Source: Puccinia triticina
Lineage: Eukaryota; Basidiomycota; Pucciniomycetes; Pucciniales; Pucciniaceae
Assembly (NCBI RefSeq): GCF_026914185.1
Contig: NC_070574.1
Coordinates: 923,501 to 987,500 of the forward strand
Direction of reading: 5' to 3'
Length of the DNA stretch: 64,000 nt
Positions 44,175 through 54,354 of this stretch are shown here, in pieces. The translations under genes were made by a program, and so were the position numbers. Under the pieces are notes generated by a model. That model was not told the origin of the DNA and made no database searches. It saw only the letters and a program-made list of their open reading frames with translations. Numbering within the stretch: the stretch's first letter is position 1; the number at the start of each line of letters is the position of its first letter.

Positions 44175-45017
44175 TGTGAGCCTGTGTCTCTTGTGTGACA
44201 ACAGGACACAAGGAAAATGGGGGGATTCTGGTTGGATTTCTTGGGATAAAGAAATACAAACAGAGAGAGAAGAAAGAAAGAGAGTAAGAGAAGATCAGGC
44301 CTAGACTTTAAGTCTTAATTAATTGATCTGGGCTATTCTCAACCTAGAAAAGTTGGATGCCAGCTGTGCAAGGCCAAGAAAGAGTGCAACAGCCTCCACT
44401 CACAACAAGGAAACGTTGGTGGGATTCAGAAGTAGGGTTACTACTCTGCTCTGGTTTTGTAGGTCTTAACCAGAGATAACCTTTTGATCTTTTAAGATTG
44501 AAAGAGTTGAAGAAAAGAAGAAACAATCAAGAGCAACAGAGTTTCCCTCTGGATAAGCAAGGTTCAGTGAAAAGAGTCTACTTACTGTCAATATCCTAGG
44601 CGCCTGTGACGGTAGGTATACTGGGAGCGTGGTAGTCTCTTTGGTGGTGATCCTGGGTTATCTGGGGTGTGGTTCTGGTGTGCTTGAGTCTGTGTATCCG
44701 CCTCAGGCAAGGGGGATCCAGACTACGAAAATTTTCACAGTTTGCTTACGTAATTTACATATGTACATGTGGTTTGGCGCGCCTGGTAGCGCTGACACGT
44801 CACAACTGCGCATGCGCGCCACAACTCAAGAACTCAGGGAAGGAGTATAGTTACAAAGAATTGATAAGTTGTAACTAGGGTTAAAATTGCATGAGGAATC
44901 AGAAAATGAAGTCAAAACAGTGATGTCTCTTAAGATGAAAAAGATATGAAGTAATTTCATATGTAATGAGTAGAAAAGGCAGACTTTAGGTCAGCTGTGT
45001 TGACTCTAAGGCTGACA
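44175..45017 (-). repeat. Solo LTR B, 843 bp, in copia gag
   Basis: Plus-strand ends TGTGAGCCTGTGTCTC and CTCTAAGGCTGACA, flanked by GGGTT (44170-44174, 45018-45022). Same family as LTR A, with an internal deletion of about 130 bp. Confidence 0.95.
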
Positions 45018-45022
45018 GGGTT

Positions 45023-46211
45023 GCTGGTTTGGATGCGGACTTTGTCGGGTTTGACTCGCAGTACCGCCACGATTGACAGGTTGGCTTGTTGATTGTTGTT
45101 GGGACTGATTCCAGGGCGGTTGTGGGGTATTGTTCCACATTGGAACAATAGGGCCGGACGGAGCAGGATAAGATCAGAAGACAGATACGTTTGTTTGACT
45201 GTTGGAATCAAAACGAATGCTTTCGCCATAGGCCAAGGTGATGATGGTTTGAACATCTCTCGCTGTGATACCCTCTTTTGAACCGAGTTGTAGTGAGATG
45301 TTTTGGAACATTTGCAAACGTGACATTGAAGGAGGTACCAGGGAAACAGCCTGGAGAATGAGGCTCTCAACCAAGGGGGATATAGGAGCCCCCACCTTTT
45401 TGAGGTCCGCAAATGTGTTGAAGAGTTTGTTGAAAAAACCTTGGACCTGAGACGGATCAGTATTTGGACCAGTGACTCGAAACTCAAGCAGTTTGTCGAT
45501 GAGCTCCATTTGCCGGAATCGTACCGTTCCTTGAAAGTTGGTCTGAAGGGCATCAAAAGCTTCGGTGCCGGTAACGAAGCGGTCCGTGATTGATTGAAGT
45601 TCATCGTGAATGGTGATCTGAATAAGGTATAAGATGCTGGTGTTTTCCTGACTCTTGACTTTGGTGTAATTGGCTGGATTGTTGAAAAGATTTGGGATGT
45701 TGAGCGTGAGGAGCAGAACGCGGTTGAGGCTTCGCTTCCATTTGGTAAAGTTTGACCCATCAGCGGCCAGGGGTTCAATGTCTTGCTTGTAAATTCCTGG
45801 TTGTTGCAGAAATTTTGTTTTCGGAGATACCTCGGATGTTGATTGTGACATGGAAGCAATTGGGGATCCTGAATCTAACGAAAATTCAGATACTCTCAAC
45901 AGACTTTCCGTTGACAACGTATCTGAGGGTGAATAGGATGGTGACATATTTCGGGGTGCGTTTATATTTGGTTGATACTCAGCCACAGGAATGAGGACGG
46001 TTATTGGTAATCCAAATGGACTTGGTACGGTGTGATGGTTTAGGGGAGCCGGAGCCAAAGTCAAAGTCGAGAGCCCTTCGTTGATGTGCCGAGTTACTGT
46101 TTTGGAGAAGATGTATGACATAGCCGATAGAAACGGAGACGGAGGACGTTCGATGTCTAAAGGATCTGCCTTCTCTTTGATTGGAGATGGAGGTAATGGA
46201 GGTAGCTTCAA
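45023..46211 (-). pseudogene. Copia gag
   Basis: Minus-strand frame starting MKLPPLPPSPIKEK. A Ser/Pro-rich N-terminus is followed by a gag capsid domain (PLAADGSNFTKWKRSLNRVL ... LDALQ-type segment EAFDALQTNFQG ... RQMELIDKLLEFRV). Another frame continues into a Gln/Asn-rich tail (about 45174-45023) leading to the knuckle beyond LTR B. The frame change near 45170 and the LTR insertion mean it no longer makes an intact Gag. Confidence 0.8.
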
Positions 46212-46348
46212 AAGCGCCTTGTATGCCTTTGTCTGTTTTGGACGTTTCTCTCTCGTCGGTGGAGGTAGAGGTCCCGATAATTCCGGTTGGTCTCAACGGG
46301 TTTTTACCATAAACCGGGTCGTATGCTGCTGGAAGTCAATTGATAGAG

Positions 46349-46381
46349 GCTAGCCCGTTGGTAGATCGGGGACTCTTAATC
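46349..46381 (-). promoter_or_regulatory. Copia primer-binding site, complementary to the 5' half of tRNA-Lys(CUU)
   Basis: Immediately inside the 5' LTR. The plus strand here reads like the D-loop to anticodon loop of a tRNA-Lys(CUU): TTGGTAGATCGGGGACTCTT then AATC, abutting the LTR end. The minus-strand RNA would therefore pair with a tRNA fragment ending just after the anticodon. Priming by a half-tRNA is known for Drosophila copia (initiator Met); lysine use here is inferred from this match. Confidence 0.7.
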
Positions 46382-46481
46382 TGTTGTATCTAGAATCCTC
46401 GAGTATCCATTGCTCCATCCCGCCCGCCTCTTGAACTCTCCACACTCCAAATGTGGAGTTTGCACACCCCACACCACCACA
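46382..46481 (-). repeat. Copia 5' LTR (100 bp)
   Basis: Plus-strand reading TGTTGTATCTAGAATCC ... CACCACCACA, followed by the target duplication AGGTC (46482-46486). At 100 bp it is very short for a Ty1/copia LTR. Confidence 0.9.
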
Positions 46482-46486
46482 AGGTC

Positions 46487-47456
46487 CATAGGTCCGGAGG
46501 ACGCCTCCCGTCGAGGGTTCTGAGTGTACGGAAGGAGGGCTAGATTGGGCGACGCCGTGGGTCTCATGCCCTCTGGGCTGGTAGGCTGGGAGGGCGGTTG
46601 ACTCGTCTGAGGAATGTCCACCGTTAAATCCATCTGTTCCCTGTCTATTGGGCGTGGAACCGGGGTGGATCTGCTTGAAGCTAGAGCTATAGAAGTCTCT
46701 CTCGGGTGATACAACGCCGGAGGGATCCCTGTATCCGGGGGGAGCGGCTCCTCTTCCGGAAGCTTGAGGAAGTACTCCTGTAGAGGCGGCAAGGCTGCTT
46801 CTAGCCCTTTGAAGCCGTTCTTCGGCGGCTGGGCTAAGGCGGTATCTGTGGCGCAGTTCTTCTGAGAGGTCTCTGCCATTTCTAAGGTGGGGAGGCATGG
46901 TTATTACGGTTATGGATGGAGGGAATAATTGAAAAAGCAATTATTGAGAGGTATATACCTGCTGGTTTAGACTTAGCAGATATTCTTTTGCTTTTTCTCG
47001 TAGTAGAAGAAGCTTTTTTCTTGATTTCCTTTGCGCTTGACTTCGCTGAGGAATTAGAGTTCCACTTGGCTAAATTAAAGAGATCAAAGTTTTTTTTCGT
47101 CGAGTTTTCAGCGCTTTTGCGGTAGCTATGGGAGTCCACGCGGTGCTACTGATCAAATTGCCGTTACACGGATTTGCTACTATTTTTTCGTCGTAGTTTT
47201 CTTCGTCTGCGCTAGTCTGCGCCGTCAAGAATTTTTTTACAGTCAACTGCAATAATTGTAGATAAGAAGGAGGAGAATCTTTTGAGCTTACTCCGTTTTT
47301 CGCTATCTCTTCTTGGTCCAAAGATATAGAGGGTTCTGGGGAGGATAAGTCCGACGAAGGGATAAATAGCGGTGCGGAAGAGTCGCAATTCTGCACTTTC
47401 ACGAGTACACAGGACATAATTTTTTTTTCCAAGGGTTCAGTTAGGAAATTTATCAA
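46487..47456 (-). pseudogene. Gypsy leader and first ORF, N-terminal part
   Basis: Minus-strand coding-like frames upstream of the copia insertion: 47456-47070 (MINFLTEPLEKKIMSCVLV...), a Lys/Ser-rich piece 47139-46882, and two overlapping frames 46940-46487. One frame reads MPPHLRNGRDLSEELRHRY. The other, MAETSQKNCATD..., is the one that stays open across the copia insertion (SGPMDL to IPEEEELSS). A GTATATACC donor-like and CCTTAG acceptor-like pair at about 46975 and 46890 hints at an intron. Which frame was translated is unclear. Confidence 0.45.
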
Positions 47457-47645
47457 TATAAAAGCAATTTTGGATAATTTTGGAAGATTTTTAGCGTTAG
47501 TAAGATATGTAGAAATTTTTTTAAAGTTATTTTTTCAAATTTTTAAGAGTTTTTTGTTTGATTTAGTCAGGATGATCAGTCCTTTGGCTTTATAGCAGTC
47601 TAGAATTATGAAGAGGTGAGTAATTTTCCCAATGAGGCCCCCAAT

Positions 47646-48284
47646 TGTGAGCGTGAGTCTCTATAGTGACTACAGGACACAAGAAAATGGGGGGCAATAT
47701 TTGGATTTCTTTGGATAAAGAAAATACAAATATAAGAGAGAGAGAGAAAGAGAGAGAGAAACTGAGCAGATTCAAGATAAGCAGATATTCAAGGTTATTC
47801 TGGTGGGAATGCACATCCACTGGCAATGCTAACTCTTCAGAAGAGTGCTGCCAAGCTGTGCTAGAGAGTGCTACAGCCTCTTCTCACCAAAGAAACGTGG
47901 AGGGATCCTGGATTAGATAAGTTTAATCCAGCCACAATTTTTTAGCTTCCTTCTGGATAGTCAAGATTCTTTAAAGGGAAACCTATGTGGTTTGTTTCTT
48001 GCAAAAACCACAGAAAAAGAATGCAGATATGAAGGGACAGCCCTGTGATCAAGAAGAGGCAAAGGCCAGCAGAAAAGAGCAGATCAAGCAAGACACAGAG
48101 TTGTACCTCTGAGATAAACAAGGTTCAGTGAAAGAGGTTACTTACTGTCAATATCCTAGGCGCCTGTGACGGTAGGTATACTGGGAGTGTTGTAAACTCT
48201 TTGGTGGTGATCCTGGGGTTATCTGGGGGTGGTTCTGGTGTGCTGAAGTCTGTAGATCCGCCTCAGGCAAGGGGGATCCTGACA
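47646..48284 (-). repeat. LTR C, 639 bp, probable 5' LTR of the gypsy element
   Basis: Sense (minus) strand TGTCAGGATCCCCC ... CTCACGCTCACA. It is followed, two bases later, by TGGGGGCCTCATTGGG, which looks like a primer-binding site. It lacks the first roughly 300 bases seen in LTRs A and D. The deletion joins two GTCAG pentanucleotides. Confidence 0.75.
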
Positions 48285-49182
48285 GCTCTGTTTATGAAGC
48301 TTAGGGCAAAAAAACCCGTCAAAATTAAGGGTTTTGGGCCCTAGCACTATAGCTGTGCTGATTTAAACACTAGAAATGTAAATTACTAAACTTGTTACGT
48401 GGTAAATAAGACCACTACAAGGGTTTTAAACACTCTTTTTAAAAAGAGGAGGATTTTATTATGTAATTAATAATATATCCAAGTTTGTTAAAGCCTCTGA
48501 ATCACAAAACAAAAATTCAAGGGTTTCCCCTACAAATATCCAAAAATTTGAAAAAAAAATCAAGGGTTTCCCCTCTACAACTTCCAGAAAAAAAACATAA
48601 AGGGTTTTCCCTCTAAAAATGCCAAAACAACAAAAAAACATAATTTTACAACAAAAAAAATACAACTATAACCTGCAACCAGCCACCTAACATCAGCAAG
48701 CTGATGCACCATGGCCCACTGTCCATCCCTGTCTAGCAGGGTTAAAAAACAGTGAGAGGATGACCCCCAGCGCGCCGCATCGAAGGCATTATGCAAAGGG
48801 GGGCCATCGAGTTTAGCCCCTCAAACTGCGCAAGTGCAACAGCGGAGGGGGTGAGGACAAACTGCACGCTGGAAGTACAGCGGCAGAGGATGCCCTGGGG
48901 ATTATCCAAACTCAAGGGCACCTCTTTTATACACGTTCCAGTTCCCCCAGCAAACTCGCATTGGCTTCCTCAACTTGGCCCTGCATACCAAGTGCATATC
49001 CTTGGCAACGATGCCACCGCCACGCCGCTGATGCATCTTTGACCCGCGCGGCAGTGACTTCATATGGATGCAAACTACACACCCGGACTAATTGGGGAAA
49101 GCCGCGGCGCCATGCTCAGCTTGGCGTCACGGTGATAGGGGGCGGGGCGCTCAAGGCCAGGTGGCGTCAGGACCCACATCAG
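48285..49182. other. AT-rich then GC-rich spacer, no gene recognised
   Basis: Bases 48285-48670 are AT-rich with CAAGGGTTT/AAGGGTTTCCCC repeats. Bases 48780-49180 have short open frames without domains and GGCGTCA motifs. The solo LTR D inserted at 49182. Confidence 0.35.
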
Positions 49183-50148
49183 TGTGAGCCTGAGTCTCTA
49201 TAGTGACAGCAGGACACAAGAAATGGGGGGAGCAATAGTTGGATTTCTTGGGATAAAGAAAATACAACTATAGAGAAAAAGAGAAAGAAAGAGAGAAACC
49301 AAGCAGGATAAGAAAGAAGAAGAGTACTAGGTTATTCTAGTGGGAATGCACGTCCACTGGCAATGCTACTCTTCAGAAGAGTGCTGCTAATCTGTGCTAG
49401 AAAGAGCTACAGCTTCCTCTCAGGAGGGTATCTGGATTAGATAAGTTTAATCCAGCCACAATTTTTTAGCTTCCTTCTGGATAGTCAAGGTTCTTAAAGG
49501 GAAACCTGAGGGACAGCCCTGAAACCTAGATTTGAGGCAAAGGCCAATGGATAATAAGGGACAGCCCTGTGATCAAGATAGAGGCAAAGGCCTGTAGAAT
49601 TGGAGGGACAGCCCTGTGATCAAGAAGGAGGCAAAACCAGAAGAAAGAGCAGATCAAGCAAGACACAGAGTTGTACCTCTGAGATAAACAAGGTTCAGTG
49701 AAAGAGGTTACTTACTGTCAATATCCTAGGCGCCTGTGACGGTAGGTATACTGGGAGTATAGTAGGCTCTTTGGTGGTGATCCTGGGTTATCTGGGTGGT
49801 GGTTCTGGTGTGCTGAAGTCTGTAGATCCGCCTCAGGCAAGGGGGATTCTGACTACGAAAATTTTCACAGTTTGCTTATGTAATTTACATATGTACATGT
49901 GGTTTGGCGCGCCAGGTAGTGCTGACACGTCACAACTGCGCAAGCGCGCCACAACTCAGTAACTCAGGGAAGGAGTATAGTTACAATGAATTGATAAGTT
50001 GTAACTAGGGTCAAAATTGCATGAGGAAACAGAATCTGAAGTCAAAACAAGGTTATCTCTTAAGATGAAAAAGATATAAAGTAATTTATGTGTAACAAAG
50101 GTAGAACAGGCAGCTTTTAGGTCAGCTGTGATGACTCTAAGGCTGACA
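49183..50148 (-). repeat. Solo LTR D, 966 bp
   Basis: Plus-strand ends TGTGAGCCTGAGTCTC and CTCTAAGGCTGACA, flanked by ATCAG (49178-49182, 50149-50153). Nearly colinear with LTR A. Confidence 0.95.
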
Positions 50149-50284
50149 ATCAGGTTGTTGTAAGCCACGCTGGACGACTTCGGGTCGCCCGTCCCGCAGG
50201 CCAACCCATTGTGATGGTCGGGCAGGCGTCATTCCCTTGCGCTGCGGTGGCGCTGCGGACATGGGAGGTCCACATCAGGCACCC

Positions 50285-50846
50285 GCACACACCGGTCATC
50301 GAGTGGATACATAACTCACTCAATGACCGGCACACGCCAGTCATTGAGTGGGTCTCAGCCCGCTCGATGACCGGCACACACCGGTCATCGAGTTGATACA
50401 TAACCCACCCGATGACCGGCACACACCGGTCATCAAGTGGATACATAACCCACTCGATGACTGGCACACACCGGTCATTGAGCAGGTCTCAGCCCGCTCG
50501 ATGACCGGCACACACTGGTCATTGAGCGGATACATAACCCACTTGATGACTGGCACACACCGGTCATCGAGCGGATACATAACCCACTTGATGACCGGCA
50601 CACACCGGTCATCGAGCGGATACATAACCCACTCGGTGACTTGCACACACCGGTCATTGAGTGGATACATAACCCACTCGGTGACTTGCACACACCGGTC
50701 ATTGAGTGGATACATAACCCACTTGATGACCGGCACACGCCAGTCATTGAGTGGCTCTCAGCTTGCTCAATGACCGGCACACACCGGTCATTGAGTGGAT
50801 ACACAACCCACTCGATGACCGGCACACACCGGTCATCGAGTGGATA
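50285..50846. repeat. Tandem hairpin array, 45-bp unit
   Basis: About twelve units of roughly 45 bp. Each is a 15-bp stem CCGGTCATCGAGTGG / CCACTCGATGACCGG around a loop, ATACATAAC in most units or GTCTCAGC in three, joined by CACACA spacers. Stem substitutions are often C/T or G/A and often keep pairing possible. The short frames here (both strands) are translations of the repeat. Confidence 0.95.
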
Positions 50847-51529
50847 TATCCCACTCTTACTGAGTCCCTATGCATTCTCAACCTATAGAGGATCATAATT
50901 TGAAAATGATTCTATATCTCAAAAATTATCTTATGAATCTAAAGCATTATCCACTTTTAGAAAATCAATTTTGATAAAGATCACAGCTAAATAATTGATA
51001 TCTTTCTGAATAAAATGTTGATTGTTCCCCTTTGGGTATATCCTTGTCTTGTCCTTTTTTGATTTTCTGTGATCTTTAGTGTTGATTAATTAACCATTTG
51101 ATCAATTTTTGATGGTCCCTCTTTTTGGATGTACCTTTTGCTCATTCCAAATTAAAAAAAAAATTGATTTTTCCAGCGAAGTTTGGGAACTATTTGGTCA
51201 ATTTTCTCCCTGCATGTTTCAAAGCTGCACTGCTTAACTCCTGAGCCAAACCCATGAATCATCATGAGCAGATTTGAGCTCAAAACAACACTCTGTAGTG
51301 GGTGTGTGATCTTGCCAAGCAAGGCCATGACAGCCCTTGGCATGAGTTGATTATGTGCTACAACGGTGGGCTGTTAAATTTACACATAACTGTAGCATAT
51401 CATAAAATATCAAAAACAATAGTTAGCTAAACGTAGCCTTGAGGGATAAATGAATACCCCTGAAAACAGCAGTTACAGGCTGGCTTTTGCAAATGCAGCC
51501 TGAAACACATTGTTAAAGTATTGTAAATC
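50847..51529. other. AT-rich interval, no gene recognised
   Basis: Nothing with coding or repeat signature stands out. Confidence 0.4.
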
Positions 51530-51805
51530 CAACTATCTTAAATCCACACAATCCTGGACATTTAGATGTAAGTTTTGGCCTATACAATTGTCAAAAAATA
51601 ATTAAATCTATTACACAAGGTATCAGACGTTGAAAAATCTCCGAAGACCCGAAGGCCCTATGGATGACCCTCCAGCTGTGCCGGAGCAACAAGCAAAAGA
51701 GGGCCGGTTGGTAAACTAGCCAGGGAGGGCCTAACCAAGCAGGTAAACTAGCCAGGGAGGGCCTAACCAAGCAGCTAGGTGGCTCCCAGGGAGGGGGCGG
51801 AACAA
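51530..51805. repeat. Dispersed repeat, copy 2 (matches 14130-14445)
   Basis: Shares ordered blocks with 14130-14445, notably ATGACCCTCCAGCTGTGCC. It contains a local 33-bp tandem duplication of GGTAAACTAGCCAGGGAGGG (51709-51775). Confidence 0.7.
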
Positions 51806-52412
51806 AACCAAATCCCCTGCGTATCAATAGAACGTCCCGACCCCCCCCCCCCTTTATACCTTGTGGCAATCAACTCGACCAACCTACTCTGCAACTCAGT
51901 CACTCCTACCCCCGTGGCTTGACTTGTACCCTTGCCAACGGTCTCCGCCTTGGTACCGCCACCGTCTCCTGCCCACGATCCTACCTTTCCAGCTCTCAAC
52001 ATGCAAAACCGCCAGCCACACAATTGCCCTGTTGTTGATTACCAAAACCACCGCCAAGGCAAACCCCTGCCCACCCTCTTGACGCAACGCACCTCTATAC
52101 CGTATTGTTTCCATGACCGCGCCACTCGTCACCCCGCGGAATCCTGCCAACACTGGTCGGTGGCGTTTACCACACCACTACGCGCTTATGCTGACCCACT
52201 TTGTAAAAAATAGCCAGGCGCAGCGACTGTGACCGCCTTCCCCTTCGCCAAAGCCCGTATGCGCTACAAACAGGACAGACGCCCAACGATCCCAGAGCTC
52301 CTGAAGGACAAGTTCTTGCTTGACTTGCTGGCGCTGGCGGAGGCGCGTTTTCATGCCAACCCGGGTGGCGTAAGTAAGCCCCCCTGCTACCAATCTACAC
52401 AGCCTGTTACAC
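51806..52412. other. Coding-like fragments, family not recognised
   Basis: After a C-run (51841-51852), an exon-like stretch at about 52220-52370 reads LLKDKFLLDLLALAEARFHA and ends at a GGTAAGTAAG donor-like site. The arrangement, a donor followed by an acetolactate synthase segment, suggests scrambled pieces of captured genes. Confidence 0.3.
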
Positions 52413-52505
52413 ATGCTCGGTATGCATGGCTCAGCCTATGCTAACTTGGCCATGCCGGACGCCAATGTCCTGACTGCTCTCGGAGCTCGGTTCGATGACC
52501 GTTGG
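52413..52505 (+). pseudogene. ILV2: Acetolactate synthase (ILV2-like) fragment
   Basis: The frame reads [18 protein letters not shown] and then [12 protein letters not shown]. This matches the conserved MLGMHG.A.ANLA...AD....GARFDDRV segment of the catalytic subunit of acetolactate synthase (thiamine-diphosphate enzyme of branched-chain amino acid synthesis, mitochondrial in fungi). Only about 30 residues are present. The sequence after DDR diverges at once. The rest of the roughly 650-residue enzyme is absent, so this is a gene fragment. Confidence 0.8.
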
Positions 52506-52790
52506 TCAATTTCTCCTTCTCTGTTTTTTTTTTCCAGGAATAATTAGCTACTGGTGATGAATTGAAACGGACAGATTTGTCTAAAGACGGCCTCTGCAAC
52601 CAATCACACTCGTCAGTTGAGCCGCGTACCTAATCTTTTTTTTTTTTTTTTTGAGTGCATCATTTTTGGCATCATTCGACATCATCGCGACTCATCTAAA
52701 TTAACAACCCACTCAGTCCACTCAGCCCATCCCCCGGCAATCACTCTTCTTCAGTATCATCATCCACCAAGCTCCGCAGCCAACCCGGCC

Positions 52791-53715
52791 ATGTCAGCAG
52801 TGCACCGAGCTCATCAGGCCCAGTCGGCCTCCAGCCAGATCACGTCTACCGTTCTCAGTTGTCACCTTGGCGTTTCAAGATCCGGTCGGCATTGTTAGTG
52901 ACGCTGAACAAGGAGATGACAATTCTAGAATCAATCCAGCGTAGCTACCGCTCCGGCCCGCTTGATCGACTGATGGTCCATTCCTCGTGGCTTGGCTCTC
53001 ACCAGTTCTTCATCCTTGCCTTACCCCTGATCTTCTGGCTTGGCGACCACCACTTCGAACGCTCCCCAGTATATATCCTCGGCATGTCCGTCTACTTCAC
53101 CGGGATCCTCAAGGATCTGTTCTGTATTCCTCGCCCCTATTTGCTCCACTTGCTATCAGCAATTGCGCCTCCAAATACGGATTCCCGTCCAGTCATTCTG
53201 CCATTTCTGCATCCACATTTCTCATGGGACTCCAATACACCCTTCATGTCCAATTGATCGTCCAGCAGTTGACGCTCTTTCTTGGCCTAATCCTCTATGG
53301 ATTCTTGTTGGTCTTTGGGAGGGTATACTGCGAGATGCATTTGATCCAGGATGTGGCCTGCGGCTGGACGATAGGTGTTTTTGCATGGACGATCCATCAA
53401 GTCTTTGGTGAAGTTGTCGAACGATGGGCAACGAGCACGCAAGCATCAGTCCCCCTCGTTTTGATTGTCTGCGGTCTGATCCTCACGGCTGCCCATCCAC
53501 AACCGGTAGACGATTGTCCCTGTTTTGAGGACAGCACGGCCTTTGTTGCTGTCTCGGTGGGAGTGATGAACTTCGCAATGCTTGTCACACTCTATCTCCC
53601 CGAGCTCAACGACGACGACTTCTCCTTGTGCCAACGAATCCAAATATCTTTGAACAATCACCCCATTGCAATCTTTGATCTGGCCGACGACTTGTATCAT
53701 GATTGGACAAGTTAG
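52791..53715 (+). pseudogene. LCB3: Long-chain-base-1-phosphate phosphatase (Lcb3/SGPP-like), frameshifted
   Basis: A PAP2-superfamily ER membrane enzyme that removes phosphate from sphingoid base phosphates. Motifs: KDLFCIPRP (53111-53137, the KxxxxxxRP signature), PSSHS (53185-53199), and the third motif in GRVYCEMHLIQDVACG (about 53316-53360, with its catalytic His and Asp). HPQPVDDCPCFEDS is typical of the SGPP/Lcb3 group. The first motif is in one frame and the other two in another. The shift lies just after RPY (53138-53150), with no GT donor there to explain it as an intron. The N-terminus also changes frame: the ATG at 52791 is out of frame with WRFKIRSALL. The C-terminus ends about 60 residues after PCFEDS, shorter than family members (about 400). 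A GTTAGT donor-like site at the stop leaves a further exon possible. Confidence 0.75.
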
Positions 53716-54329
53716 TCCCCCCCTCCTCTGTTTCCTTGTTGTAGATGCTGAAGGGAATGAAGGCTGCGATTTTGGAGTGTACCATGAAAATTCAACAAAG
53801 TGTATGGGTGTTAATCACCATATTGTACTGAATGCAAGTGTTTTTTCATATGCCAAATGCATCAGAAATACTGTTCCACATATGTAATTATTCATTGCCC
53901 GCAAAAATGAATAACTATCACAGGTTGCCAAGTACTACAACTAGAAACAATTGATGTCACACTGTGCAAAACTTGATGGATGGAGCTGATGCCAAGTCAG
54001 TGGAGGACTTCCTTTTGATCTGGAAACTCATATTTTTTCAGATTTTACATAAAAATCTGGGCATTGGGACTCTAGGTCCTAGGTTTCCCTAGATTTCCCT
54101 GCAAAATGTGAAAAATCTGGAATCCCAGAATCATGGGAAGTCCTCCAGTTTCATTGATCTGAAGTGTGTGTCATTCTTTCTTTAAAGTTTCTTTTGAGAA
54201 GGGGGCAGGTGAAACAATAGATGTAAAATGAGTTACAACAGTTGAGTATGTTATGTACATCAATACACATATCTTGTCATGTTTTGGCTTTTTTCGATGT
54301 CTGAGGAAAAAGGGAGGCTGCGCCCTGCA
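53716..54329. other. No gene recognised
   Basis: Contains a local inverted repeat around GGAAACTCAT.TTTTTCAGATTT and CAAAATGTGAAAAATCTGG (about 54020-54125). No coding region is recognised. Confidence 0.35.
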
Positions 54330-54354
54330 GCGGCGAAGCCGCTTTGGCCTCTAG
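54330..54354 (+). repeat. Possible Helitron-like 3' terminus, copy 3
   Basis: Perfect hairpin GCGGC GAA GCCGC, spacer TTTGGCCT, CTAG, then T. Lies 0.6 kb downstream of the broken phosphatase. Confidence 0.45.

Larger units (their letters stand above)
38268..46481 (-). mobile_element. Ty1/copia element, complete ends, with three nested insertions
   Basis: Two 100-bp LTRs (46382-46481 and 38268-38367), near-identical, with TG...CA ends, flanked by AGGTC on both sides (38263-38267, 46482-46486). Internal order on the minus strand is gag, protease, integrase, RT, RNase H, the copia order. Nested inside are solo LTRs at 39502-40472 and 44175-45017 and a CACCAGG TIR element at 41624-43005. Without them the element is about 5.0 kb. 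The 3' polypurine tract (GAGGTGTGGAGTTTGAGG on the minus strand) adjoins the 3' LTR. Confidence 0.9.
32379..48284 (-). mobile_element. Ty3/gypsy element, minus strand, carrying nested insertions and lacking integrase
   Basis: Read on the minus strand: the 5' LTR (48284-47646), leader and gag frames, protease, reverse transcriptase and RNase H, ending abruptly at an inverted LTR fragment (32378). The integrase and proper 3' LTR are gone. Two insertions interrupt it: a copia element (38268-46481, target duplication AGGTC) and a solo LTR (35413-36364, target duplication AGATT). Removing them restores frame continuity of gag in both places. Several frameshifts and the missing integrase make it non-functional. 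Confidence 0.8.

Noticed and set aside
50285..50846. CRISPR array
   Set aside because: Repeats are separated by constant spacers of the same repeat family, there are no cas genes, and the window is eukaryotic.
53141..53170. A short intron to explain the frame change in the phosphatase
   Set aside because: There is no GT donor between the RP motif and the point where the second frame must begin; the only nearby GT lies inside the KxxxxxxRP motif.
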